Below, piece after piece: positions 25,935 to 33,906 of a stretch of 64,000 bases of DNA. The notes below the pieces were generated by a model, which was not told the origin of the DNA, did no database searches, and saw only the letters and a list, made by a program, of their open reading frames with translations. Both the position numbers and the translations under genes were made by a program. Origin of the DNA: JANSYL01 sp965229695 (GTDB taxonomy: Bacteria > Pseudomonadota > Alphaproteobacteria > Rhodobacterales > Rhodobacteraceae). The stretch is taken from positions 930,001 through 994,000 of the forward strand of contig OZ245921.1 of assembly GCA_965229695.1 (NCBI GenBank), in the 5' to 3' direction. Numbering within the stretch: the stretch's first letter is position 1; each line of letters opens with the position of its first letter.

Positions 25935-26962
25935 CTGCCGTTGAAATCGATAACGTCTCCATCGTCTTTGGCACTGATCCAAAATCCGCGCTGCCCTTGA
26001 TGGATGCCGGTCAGGTGCGGGCCGAAATTCAGAATGAGACCGGGCAGATACTGGGCGTGCATAACTGCACGCTCGATATCGCCGAAGGGGAAATCCTGGT
26101 CCTCATGGGCCTGTCCGGGTCTGGGAAATCGACGCTTTTGCGCGCGATCAACGGGTTGAACCCCACCGTGCGCGGCAGTGTGACGGTGCATATCGATGAC
26201 TGGTCCTGCGACATCACCAAAGCGCCCGCCGAACAGCTACGCCGCGTGCGGCGGGAATGCGTGGCCATGGTGTTCCAGCAATTTGGCCTGCTGCCCTGGC
26301 GCACGGTGCGCGAGAATGTCGGCCTGGGCCTGGAACTGGCCGGGCAAAGCCGCCAGGCACGCGCAGCCAAGGTGGACGAGCAACTAGCCCTGGTTGGCCT
26401 GGCAGATTGGGGCGACCGCAAAGTGGGGGAACTTTCGGGCGGCATGCAGCAGCGTGTGGGCCTGGCCCGTGCCTTTGCCACCGAAGCGCCGATCCTGCTG
26501 ATGGACGAGCCGTTTTCGGCACTCGACCCATTGATCCGCAACCGTTTGCAGGACGAATTGCTGGAGCTGCAAGACCGGCTGAAACGGACCATCATCTTTG
26601 TCAGCCATGACCTGGATGAGGCCTTTAAGATCGGCAACCGCATCGCGATCATGGAAGGCGGGCGCATCGTGCAATGCGGCACCCCGAAAGAAATCTTTTC
26701 GGCGCCGGCCAATGATTACGTGGCCGATTTTGTCGCCCATATGAACCCGCTGGGCGTGTTGACGGCGGCCGATGTGATGGAGCCCGGCCATGCCGAAGGG
26801 CTGAGCCTGTCCTCTGAGACCAAGGTCGAAGAGGTGATGCGCCTGCTAAGCTCGGACGAGGCCGAATGCACCGTGCTGGATGACGGCAAACCGGTTGGCC
26901 GCGTCACGCGGGCAAGCTTGCTGAAACGGCTGCTGAACCCAAGGGCGGCGCCGGGGGCGTGA
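25931..26962 (+). CDS. choV: Choline ABC transporter ATP-binding protein ChoV
   Basis: ATPase of 343 residues powering choline uptake. Walker A MGLSGSGKSTLLRA near residue 60, Q-loop MVFQQFGLLPWRTV, signature ELSGGMQQRVGLARA near 165, Walker B ILLMDEPFSALDP and H-loop SHDLDEA. The N-terminal extension with a conserved regulatory segment and a C-terminal CBS-like tail (LSSDEAECTVLDDGKPVGRV) follow the ProV/OpuAA layout. Last gene of the operon; no terminator is obvious after it. Confidence 0.94.
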   Translation: MTAVEIDNVSIVFGTDPKSALPLMDAGQVRAEIQNETGQILGVHNCTLDIAEGEILVLMGLSGSGKSTLLRAINGLNPTVRGSVTVHIDDWSCDITKAPAEQLRRVRRECVAMVFQQFGLLPWRTVRENVGLGLELAGQSRQARAAKVDEQLALVGLADWGDRKVGELSGGMQQRVGLARAFATEAPILLMDEPFSALDPLIRNRLQDELLELQDRLKRTIIFVSHDLDEAFKIGNRIAIMEGGRIVQCGTPKEIFSAPANDYVADFVAHMNPLGVLTAADVMEPGHAEGLSLSSETKVEEVMRLLSSDEAECTVLDDGKPVGRVTRASLLKRLLNPRAAPGA

Positions 26963-27417
26963 GCCTGCATCGCGTCAGTGTCGCCCAGCGAGCATGCATT
27001 TCAGCCTGTGGGCGCGCGCGCCCCTGATCGACCTATCCATCTTGGGTTGGTCGTTTGCAGCCGATCATGGTTTGCGCTCAAGACCCGACCTAGGCAAAGC
27101 ACCGCTACGCAGGGTTCTGCCGAGTTAGGCAAGGAGTCATATGTCTCAGCCCTCAACGTCGAGGGAATTCTGACCACAGCTTAAGGAATAATGGCCGGTT
27201 AACCGCTCAGGCATCTTGTGCCTCCGAAAGCGTTGCAAGTGTCTTGCACGGCAAGGCAAACAGCAATCTCGTTTTCTGATTTGAACGATTTGCAAACCGT
27301 CACCAGTTCATCACCCGCGACGGACGACGATCCAGTCATCATTGTAAAACAAGCGCCCACTCATCCCGCGGCCAAGCCCGGTCAGCCGCGGGATGAACAA
27401 CCGGGCCAACAACCCCG
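26963..27417. other. Gene-free gap after choV
   Basis: This 455-bp stretch has lower GC than its surroundings. Short frames on both strands lack convincing starts. It contains the repeated string TTGCAAGTGTCTTGCA near 27235 and the terminator of ald at its right end. It looks like eroded sequence; no parent gene was recognised. Confidence 0.5.
27361..27396 (-). terminator. Terminator of ald
   Basis: Perfect 12-bp stem TCATCCCGCGGC / GCCGCGGGATGA with a 12-base loop, 22 bases past the ald stop. On the minus strand it is followed within about ten bases by TTGTTTTAC. Confidence 0.75.
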
Positions 27418-28536
27418 TCAGGCGGCCAGGACGCGCTCAACCGGCGTGTAATCAAGCCCCAGGTCTTGGGCCACGGCTTGATAAGTGACCTTGCCGTTCC
27501 AGACATTCAGCCCGTTCGCCAAATGGCCATCCTCCGCCAACGCCTGTTTCCACCCTTTATCCGCAATCGCCAGGGCGTGCGGCAGGGTGACATTGTTCAG
27601 CGCATAGGTCGACGTGCGCGCCACCCCGCCCGGCATATTGGCCACGCAGTAATGGACCACATCATCAACCACATAGGTCGGGTCGGCATGGGTCGTGGCA
27701 CGCGATGTTTCAAAGCAGCCGCCCTGATCGATCGCGACATCCACCAGAACCGCCCCCCGTTTCATGGTCGACAACATGGCGCGCGAAACCAGCTTCGGCG
27801 CCGCCGCACCGGGTATCAGCACCGCGCCCACAACAAGATCCGCCTCAGCCACAGATTCTTCGAGATTGGCTTTGTTCGAAAACCGCGTCTTGGCCGAGGC
27901 TTCGAAATGCATCGCAAGCCGTTCCAACACAGCCGGGTTCCGGTCAAGGATGGTCACATCCGCGCCCAAACCCACGGCCATCTGCGCGGCATTGAACCCC
28001 ACCACGCCGCCACCAATCACGGCAACCTTAGCGGGCAACACCCCAGGCACACCACCCAGCAGCATCCCACGCCCGCCTTGCGCTTTCTCAAGGCAATGCG
28101 CCCCGGCTTGAACCGACATGCGCCCTGCCACCTGGCTCATGGGTTTCAGCAGAGGCAGGCCGCCCGACGCGTCGGTGACGGTTTCATAGGCGATACAGGT
28201 CGCGCCCGAGGCAATCAGATCGCGGGTCTGCTCGGGGTCCGGCGCCAAATGCAGATAGGTATAAAGGATCTGCCCCTCGCGCAGCATTTTGCGCTCGTTG
28301 GCTTGCGGTTCCTTGACCTTCACAATCATGTCCGCGGTGTCAAAAATCGCGGCGGCCTCCTCCAGGATGGTCGCGCCAGCGTTGCGGTATTCGTCATCCG
28401 TCGCGCCAATGCCCGCCCCGGCATGCGCCTCGACCACCACGTCGTGCCCATGATGCACGGCTTCAGCGACGCTCTCAGGCGTCAAGCCAACGCGGTATTC
28501 GTGGTTCTTGATTTCCTTTGGAACGCCGATGCGCAT
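27418..28536 (-). CDS. ald: Alanine dehydrogenase
   Basis: NAD-dependent oxidative deamination of L-alanine to pyruvate and ammonium. The 372-residue protein starts MRIGVPKEIKNHEYRVGLTP, with the pyruvate-binding Lys in DMIVKVKEPQ near residue 74 and His in YTYLHLAPD near 95, and the NAD motif VAVIGGGVVGFNAAQMA near 170. ATG 28536 has GGAGTAA upstream; a frame extending to 28560 is dismissed. Many relatives have a divergent Lrp/AsnC gene; none is seen here, but a palindrome lies 90 bases upstream. Confidence 0.96.
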   Translation of the reverse strand: MRIGVPKEIKNHEYRVGLTPESVAEAVHHGHDVVVEAHAGAGIGATDDEYRNAGATILEEAAAIFDTADMIVKVKEPQANERKMLREGQILYTYLHLAPDPEQTRDLIASGATCIAYETVTDASGGLPLLKPMSQVAGRMSVQAGAHCLEKAQGGRGMLLGGVPGVLPAKVAVIGGGVVGFNAAQMAVGLGADVTILDRNPAVLERLAMHFEASAKTRFSNKANLEESVAEADLVVGAVLIPGAAAPKLVSRAMLSTMKRGAVLVDVAIDQGGCFETSRATTHADPTYVVDDVVHYCVANMPGGVARTSTYALNNVTLPHALAIADKGWKQALAEDGHLANGLNVWNGKVTYQAVAQDLGLDYTPVERVLAA

Positions 28537-28625
28537 GGTCGTTACTCCCTTTTTCTCCAAAACCCTGAGGGAAAAATACGGCGCATAGGTCAGGATTTCT
28601 TGCGAAACATCCGGCCATATTGCCT

Positions 28626-28640
28626 GATATTCGGAATATC
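28626..28640. promoter_or_regulatory. Candidate operator upstream of ald
   Basis: GATATTC-G-GAATATC is a perfect 7-bp inverted repeat around one base, about 90 bases before the ald start. It is the kind of AT-rich dyad bound by Lrp/AsnC regulators that commonly control ald. The regulator is not in the window. Confidence 0.45.
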
Positions 28641-28830
28641 TTGCGCAGATAAGGCCAATCGGCGGTGATTATTACATGGCTAAGGCAGGCGCGCCCCCTA
28701 GAGCGCCCAAAACGCGACAGCCGCAGAACTGGGTGAGACCCTTGGCCAATCTGTGTCCGCCACCCTGGATGGAACAGCGCTGGGCTCCAAAACAAACCCC
28801 TTTCGCTGCAATCACCGCCAGAGCGATCCC

Positions 28831-28896
28831 GTAGGGTGGGTGAAACCCACCTTTTGCCTTGGTTGGGGGCGGGATGGTGGGTTCCACCCACCCTAC
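28831..28896. repeat. GTAGGGTGGGTGAAACCCACC hairpin repeat, copy 1
   Basis: A 21-base arm GTAGGGTGGGTGAAACCCAC(C) is matched, with one mismatch, by an inverted arm ending CACCCACCCTAC, with a 24-base centre. Each arm is itself a small snapback (GGGTG..CACCC). A related copy lies at 32977-33037. Confidence 0.85.
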
Positions 28897-29158
28897 GCAA
28901 TCACCCCAGCCTCAACCGCCCCCCGAGCGTATCGGGCCGTCGATTGCTGCGCGCTTATGCTGCGCAGCCCCGGCAAGTCGGGGACGAAAGCCCGCAGGAT
29001 GGTGCATCACCGGCGGAACGGCGCGCTTTATGCCGACCATGTCATCGGGCCGATGGAACGCGGCGCCAAACCCCCAAGAATTAAATGTTTGGCCTTTACT
29101 CCGGGTTCATCTTGTTAAACGCTATTGATAACCGACCATGGAAAAGGCCGGCATCACA

Positions 29159-30787
29159 ATGAGCAATCATCTTTATTACGGCGACAACCTCACCGTTCTG
29201 CGCGACAGCATCGCAACCGAAAGCGTGGACCTGATCTACCTCGACCCGCCCTTCAACTCGAACGCGTCCTACAACGTGCTCTTCAAAGGCCCCTCAGGCA
29301 ATGAAAGCGCGGCGCAGATCGAGGCGTTCGACGACACCTGGCACTGGAACGACAGCGCGGAGGAGGCGTTTGCCCAGATCCTCCGCTCCGGCAATGGGGC
29401 GGCGGCCGAGATGCTGCGCGCGATGCGCAGTTTCTTGGGCGAGAACGACATGATGGCCTACCTCGCCATGATGGCCGTGCGGTTGTTGGAGCTGCACCGG
29501 GTGCTAAAGCCCACCGGGTCGCTCTATCTGCACTGCGATCCGACGGCGAGCCATTATCTGAAGATCTTGCTGGATGCGGTGTTCGGGGCGCGGAACTATG
29601 TCAATGAAATCATTTGGAAACGAACAGACTCCCATAATGACGCCAAGCAAGGCGCAAGGCACTTTGGTCGGGTGCACGACGTTTTACTGCGCTATGCAAA
29701 GTCAGAGAATTTTGAATTTCACCCAAGCTACAAGCCGCTTCCTGAAACAACAGTTCAAAAGTGGTATCGAAACATCGAAGACGGGACTGGTCGTCGCTTC
29801 AACAAGGCCGATGTGACTGGGCCTGGAGGAGCAGCCAAAGGAAACCCGCAATACGAATGGAATGGCGTCACAAGGTACTGGCGCTATAGCAAAGAAAGAA
29901 TGCAGGAACTGCATGATCAAGGACGCTTAGTCTATTCAAAGTCAGGAATGACATACCAGAAGCGTTACTTGGATGAGAGCAAAGGTGTCCCAGTTTCCTC
30001 AATTTGGGACGATATCGCAATGTTGCGAGGCATATCCGGAAACTCAGAACGCCTCGGCTATCCCACCCAAAAACCCGTCGCGCTCCTCGAACGCATTCTC
30101 TCCGCCTCCTCCAACCCCGGCGATGTCGTCCTCGACCCGTTCTGCGGCTGCGGCACCACCGTCCATGCCGCCCAGAAACTCGAGCGGCAATGGATCGGGA
30201 TCGACGTTACCCACCTCGCCATCGGCCTCATCGAAAAGCGCCTGCGCGATGCCTTCCCCGGCGTCCAGTTCACCACCCATGGCGTCCCCCAAGACATCTC
30301 GGGCGCGCGCGACATGGCCAAGCGCGGGCGCGACGACAGCCGCTATTATTTTGAGTTCGAGAAATGGGCGCTCAGCCTCATCAACGCCCAGCCCGGCAAC
30401 CAGTCCAAACGCGGGGCCGACAAGGGGATCGATGGCAATATCTATTTCGACAAGACCAAGCGCGCCATCGTCTCCGTCAAGGCGGGCGACAATGTCTCGG
30501 TCGCCATGATCCGCGACCTGCGCGGGGTGATCGAACGCGAAGGGGCCGAGATCGGCATCTTCCTCACCCTGACCCCACCGAAGAAGACCATGATCGCCGA
30601 AGCCGCCGCCGCCGGCCAATGTGAGATTGACGGGTTCGATCCTGTCCCGCGTATCCAGATCGTGACCATCGAAGACGCGCTGGACCTGCGCGACCGTGCC
30701 GTACGTCTACCTTTGCGTCGCGATGACACCTTCAAGAAAGCCGCGCGCGAAGAGGACCGGACCGCCCAGGGCAAGCTGGATATCTAG
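29159..30787 (+). CDS. Beta-class site-specific DNA methyltransferase with a C-terminal nuclease-like domain
   Basis: Amino-methyltransferase (adenine-N6 or cytosine-N4) of 542 residues. Catalytic motif DPPF at residues 29-32 precedes the AdoMet motif DPFCGCGTT near 326, the beta-class order, with the target-recognition domain between. From about residue 400 a restriction-endonuclease-like domain follows (GADKGIDGNIYF, then AIVSVKAGDNVSV, DLRGVIER); the usual Glu/Gln of the (E/Q)XK motif appears as Ser. The segment 29600-30050 encoding the recognition domain is clearly AT-richer than the flanks. No partner restriction or specificity gene is next to it. ATG 29159 is preferred over 29138, as it begins MSNHLYYGDN. 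Confidence 0.88.
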   Translation: MSNHLYYGDNLTVLRDSIATESVDLIYLDPPFNSNASYNVLFKGPSGNESAAQIEAFDDTWHWNDSAEEAFAQILRSGNGAAAEMLRAMRSFLGENDMMAYLAMMAVRLLELHRVLKPTGSLYLHCDPTASHYLKILLDAVFGARNYVNEIIWKRTDSHNDAKQGARHFGRVHDVLLRYAKSENFEFHPSYKPLPETTVQKWYRNIEDGTGRRFNKADVTGPGGAAKGNPQYEWNGVTRYWRYSKERMQELHDQGRLVYSKSGMTYQKRYLDESKGVPVSSIWDDIAMLRGISGNSERLGYPTQKPVALLERILSASSNPGDVVLDPFCGCGTTVHAAQKLERQWIGIDVTHLAIGLIEKRLRDAFPGVQFTTHGVPQDISGARDMAKRGRDDSRYYFEFEKWALSLINAQPGNQSKRGADKGIDGNIYFDKTKRAIVSVKAGDNVSVAMIRDLRGVIEREGAEIGIFLTLTPPKKTMIAEAAAAGQCEIDGFDPVPRIQIVTIEDALDLRDRAVRLPLRRDDTFKKAAREEDRTAQGKLDI

Positions 30788-30851
30788 AGGCCTTTCCTCC
30801 CTCCTGTCTCTCAGCTACATCCCCCTGCAACCGCAAGCTTCAGGGCCGTCC

Positions 30852-32651
30852 ATGACCGACCTTTCCCGCATCCGCAATTTCTCCATCGTGGCCCATATCG
30901 ACCACGGCAAATCGACGCTCGCTGACCGGCTCATCCAGATGACCGGCACGGTCGCGGCGCGGGATATGCAGGAACAGCTGCTCGACAGCATGGATATCGA
31001 ACGCGAACGCGGCATCACCATCAAGGCCAACACCGTCCGCATCGAATACCCCGCCCAGGATGGCGAGACCTATATCCTCAACCTCATCGACACGCCCGGC
31101 CATGTTGATTTCGCTTATGAGGTCAGCCGCTCGATGCAGGCGGTCGAGGGCTCGCTTTTGGTCGTCGATGCCTCCCAAGGGGTCGAGGCGCAGACGCTGG
31201 CCAATGTCTATCAGGCCATCGATGCCGACCATGAAATTGTCCCCGTTCTCAACAAGATCGACCTGCCCGCGGCTGAACCCGACCGGGTGAAGGAACAGAT
31301 CGAGGATGTGATCGGCATCGATGCCTCCGAGGCGGTGGAAATCTCCGCCAAAACCGGCCTGGGCATCCCCGATGTGCTCGAGGCGATTGTCCAAAAGCTG
31401 CCCGCCCCCGCAGGCGACCGCGACGCACCGCTCAAGGCCATGCTGGTCGACAGCTACTATGACCCGTATCTGGGCGTTGTAGTCCTGATCCGCGTCATCG
31501 ACGGGGTGATCCGCAAGGGCGACAAGATCAAGATGATGGCCACCGGCGGCAGCTATGGCATCGACAAGCTGGGCGTCTTCAAGCCCAAGATGCAGGATAT
31601 CGCTGAGCTTGGCCCGGGCGAGATCGGCTTCCTCACCGCCTCGATCAAACAGGTCCGCGACACCCGCGTCGGCGACACCATCACGCATGAGAAAAAGGGC
31701 ACCGAAACGCCGCTGCCCGGCTTCAAACCCTCGCAACCCGTGGTCTTCTGCGGCCTCTTCCCGGTCGACACGGCCGAGTTCGAAGACCTGCGCGATGCGA
31801 TCGAGAAACTGGCCCTCAACGACGCCAGCTTCAGCCATGAGATGGAGACCTCCGCCGCCCTTGGCTTTGGCTTCCGCTGCGGCTTCCTGGGCCTTTTGCA
31901 TCTGGAGGTCATCCGCGACCGGATCGAGCGTGAATATGACATCGACCTGATCACCACCGCGCCTTCGGTCATCTACCACATCTACATGCGCGACGGCTCC
32001 ATGCAGGAGCTTCACAACCCCGCCGACATGCCCGACCTGACCCATGTCGACCACCTCGAAGAACCGCGCATCAAAGCCACCATCCTGGTGCCCGACGACT
32101 ATCTGGGCGATGTGCTGAAACTCTGCCAAGACCGCCGCGGCATCCAGCTTGACCTCACCTATGCCGGCACGCGCGCGATGGTGGTCTATGACCTGCCCCT
32201 GAATGAGGTTGTGTTCGATTTCTACGACCGGCTGAAATCGGTGACCAAAGGCTATGCCAGCTTTGACTACCAAATGATCGGCTACCGTGAGGATGCGCTG
32301 GTCAAAATGCAGATCCTCGTGAATGACGAACCGGTCGACGCGCTCTCCATCATGGTCCACCGCGACCGCGCCGAACAACGCGGCCGGGCTATGTGCGAGA
32401 AACTGAAAGAGCTGATCCCCCGCCACATGTTCAAGATCCCGATCCAGGCGGCGATTGGCGGGCGGATCATCGCCCGCGAGACCTTGGCGGCGCTGCGCAA
32501 AGACGTGACGGCGAAATGCTACGGCGGGGATGCGACGCGGAAGCGGAAACTGTTGGATAAGCAGAAGGCCGGGAAAAAGAAGATGCGGCAATTTGGGAAG
32601 GTCGAAATTCCCCAATCCGCCTTCATTTCGGCGCTCAAAATGGACGGCTAA
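30852..32651 (+). CDS. lepA: Elongation factor 4 (LepA)
   Basis: Ribosome-associated translational GTPase of 599 residues that helps back-translocation or initiation. G1 is AHIDHGKSTLADRL, G3 DTPGHVDF, G4 NKID; the C-terminal domain unique to LepA ends KKKMRQFGKVEIPQSAF. ATG 30852 starts the conserved MTDLSRIRNFSIVAHID; an upstream in-frame reading to 30696 overlaps the methyltransferase gene and is rejected. A series of inverted repeats follows the stop. Confidence 0.97.
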   Translation: MTDLSRIRNFSIVAHIDHGKSTLADRLIQMTGTVAARDMQEQLLDSMDIERERGITIKANTVRIEYPAQDGETYILNLIDTPGHVDFAYEVSRSMQAVEGSLLVVDASQGVEAQTLANVYQAIDADHEIVPVLNKIDLPAAEPDRVKEQIEDVIGIDASEAVEISAKTGLGIPDVLEAIVQKLPAPAGDRDAPLKAMLVDSYYDPYLGVVVLIRVIDGVIRKGDKIKMMATGGSYGIDKLGVFKPKMQDIAELGPGEIGFLTASIKQVRDTRVGDTITHEKKGTETPLPGFKPSQPVVFCGLFPVDTAEFEDLRDAIEKLALNDASFSHEMETSAALGFGFRCGFLGLLHLEVIRDRIEREYDIDLITTAPSVIYHIYMRDGSMQELHNPADMPDLTHVDHLEEPRIKATILVPDDYLGDVLKLCQDRRGIQLDLTYAGTRAMVVYDLPLNEVVFDFYDRLKSVTKGYASFDYQMIGYREDALVKMQILVNDEPVDALSIMVHRDRAEQRGRAMCEKLKELIPRHMFKIPIQAAIGGRIIARETLAALRKDVTAKCYGGDATRKRKLLDKQKAGKKKMRQFGKVEIPQSAFISALKMDG

Positions 32652-32678
32652 GCCGAACGAGCGTTTAGTGCACAACAG

Positions 32679-32747
32679 GGAATTTCGACCGGTGGGCGGA
32701 AGCGACTTTTGCGTGCAAAAGTCTGCGGGCCCACACAGACGAATTCC
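32679..32747. repeat. Long imperfect hairpin just after lepA
   Basis: Centre GACTTTTGC-GT-GCAAAAGTC is a perfect 9-bp stem; outside it GTGGGC/GCCCAC and GGAATT/AATTCC pair as well, giving arms of about 34 bases with internal mismatches. It begins 28 bases after the lepA stop. There is no T-run, so it is either a rho-dependent stop structure or a small mobile-type repeat. Confidence 0.65.
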
Positions 32748-32792
32748 GGGCACACGGTCGCCACCAAAGCCTTCCAACACCACCCCCCAAAG

Positions 32793-32934
32793 CCCCGCCA
32801 TCGACGGGCCTGGGACCGGCGATCCCAACGGCTGTTCTCTGGCACTTTATGGCAGCCAGGTCATCGTCCAGAACGAACGGAGCACCAAGCCCAACCAAAT
32901 CGCCGGGCCCCGGACAGGCCCGTCGATGGCGGGG
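32793..32934. repeat. 142-bp element with perfect 19-bp terminal inverted repeats
   Basis: CCCCGCCATCGACGGGCCT at 32793-32811 is the exact reverse complement of 32916-32934. Pairing continues inward with mismatches (GGGACCGGCG near 32812 against CGCCGGGCCC near 32901). The interior of about 80 bp has no gene. This looks like a miniature inverted-repeat element or a remnant of one; no flanking target duplication was obvious. Confidence 0.7.
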
Positions 32935-32976
32935 CGGGCGCTGCCCGCTGTTACCCGCCGCGCTCATGAACAACCC

Positions 32977-33037
32977 GTAGAGTGGGTGAAACCCGCCACT
33001 CGCGGCGCATCCGCATGGTGGGTTTCACCCACCTTAC
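32977..33037. repeat. GTAG-GTGGGTGAAACCC hairpin repeat, copy 2
   Basis: GTAGAGTGGGTGAAACCCGCC and its inverted partner GGTGGGTTTCACCCACCTTAC enclose about 19 bases. The arms match those of the element at 28831-28896 with a few changes, while the centre differs. Confidence 0.8.
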
Positions 33038-33082
33038 GCTTCGCTTACAGGCCCCGGCTCAACCGGGCCACCGCACCAACCG

Positions 33083-33316
33083 CTACGCCGCTTCCGCCCC
33101 GCGCTTTCCTTCCAACAACCCAACGACCGACACATCCTCGTCCAGCACCTCCCAGTGCAATCCAAAGGCGCTGATCTCCACCGCTTCCCGCTCAGCGGCA
33201 TTTGCCTGCATCAACCTTGGAAACCAGGCCAGCGGCACACCCAAGGTCCGGCCATCCGATAACCCGATCCAGATCGTATCTTCATCGAAACGAACCTCAG
33301 TCGCCGAAATGGTCAT
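33083..33316 (-). CDS. DUF2442 domain protein
   Basis: A 77-residue protein with the DUF2442 pattern: DDTIWIGLSDGRTLGVPLAWFPRLMQA, then ERE and a short C-terminal strand-rich part ending HWEVLDEDVSVVGLLEG. DUF2442 genes are usually paired with DUF4160 genes, and such pairs are suspected toxin-antitoxin modules, with DUF2442 as likely antitoxin; biochemical proof is lacking. It overlaps the DUF4160 gene by 20 bases on the same strand. Confidence 0.88.
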   Translation of the reverse strand: MTISATEVRFDEDTIWIGLSDGRTLGVPLAWFPRLMQANAAEREAVEISAFGLHWEVLDEDVSVVGLLEGKRGAEAA

Positions 33317-33539
33317 ACCAAGCCCTTTCTATCATCGACGCATTCTCTGCGACCACTTGCGTCAAGCGTCTCAAGGTCCGCGCGTCAAAGCCAGAACTGC
33401 GCGCAACCGTCACCGGGCGAACCCAGTACTTCGCTTCACCCTCACCTTTCATCACATGCACATGGACGGGCTCTCGCGGGTCACCTTCGTTGGAATAGAA
33501 GAAGAAGCGGAACCCATCATAGCGAAACACCGTCGGCAT
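33297..33539 (-). CDS. DUF4160 domain protein
   Basis: An 80-residue protein with the DUF4160 hallmark N-terminus MPTVFRYDGFRFFFYSNEGDPREPVHVHV, which carries conserved Glu-Pro and two His residues that might form an active or metal site. It is the first gene of an overlapping pair with a DUF2442 gene, the arrangement typical of a candidate toxin (DUF4160) and antitoxin. No clear ribosome site precedes the ATG. It lies next to the hairpin cluster after lepA, in keeping with an accessory module. Confidence 0.88.
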   Translation of the reverse strand: MPTVFRYDGFRFFFYSNEGDPREPVHVHVMKGEGEAKYWVRPVTVARSSGFDARTLRRLTQVVAENASMIERAWYDHFGD

Positions 33540-33571
33540 GGGCGCGATAATAGGTGAAAACTTAAGGCCTG

Positions 33572-33844
33572 TCAGCCGCCGCGCACCGCCTCCGGATGCT
33601 CCGCCAAAAACCCGCGCAGCAGTCCGAACAACCGCCGCGCCTCCGGCACGTCATCGGCATGCAGCGCCGCGCGAATATCGGCGCAGAGCATCTCTTCCAG
33701 CTTATGCGGCCCGCCATGGGCGTGCATCAGCCGTTCGATCTCGGCCACCGCGGCCTCTTCGGTGATGTGCTCATGGGCGGCGATCTGCGCGATCTCGGCG
33801 CGGGTCAGGCTGCACATGTCTTCCATATCGTCGAGTGTGATCAT
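33572..33844 (-). CDS. Small helical protein, unknown function
   Basis: A 90-residue acidic protein, predicted all-helical, starting MITLDDMEDMCSLTRAEIAQIAAHEH. It carries Met/Cys/His residues near the N-terminus and a His-Ala-His stretch (LMHAHGG) in the middle. A strong AAGGGGGG ribosome site lies just before ATG. I do not recognise a named family; it reads like a conserved roseobacter hypothetical. It follows the DoxX gene at a 62-base distance on the same strand. Confidence 0.7.
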   Translation of the reverse strand: MITLDDMEDMCSLTRAEIAQIAAHEHITEEAAVAEIERLMHAHGGPHKLEEMLCADIRAALHADDVPEARRLFGLLRGFLAEHPEAVRGG

Positions 33845-33906
33845 GATCCCCCCTTGGCCGATCGCGGCCCGCTGTCATGATCCTGTTACAATAGCAAAGC
33901 CGGGGC

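Larger units (their letters stand above)
28537..29158. other. Gene-free region between ald and the DNA methyltransferase
   Basis: Over 600 bp without a convincing gene. It holds the ald promoter region with a palindrome, a hairpin repeat at 28831-28896, and another hairpin GCTGCGC/GCGCAGC near 28950. Frames after 28900 are Arg/Pro-rich and have no recognisable product. Confidence 0.55.

Noticed and set aside
30840..32828. 662-codon open frame antisense to lepA
   Set aside because: lepA is certain; the antisense frame is a low-complexity Asp/Gly/Val product caused by codon bias.
28531..33560. Genomic island bounded by the hairpin repeats
   Set aside because: lepA within it is a core gene with normal composition, and no integrase, tRNA end or direct repeats are present; at most smaller insertions took place.
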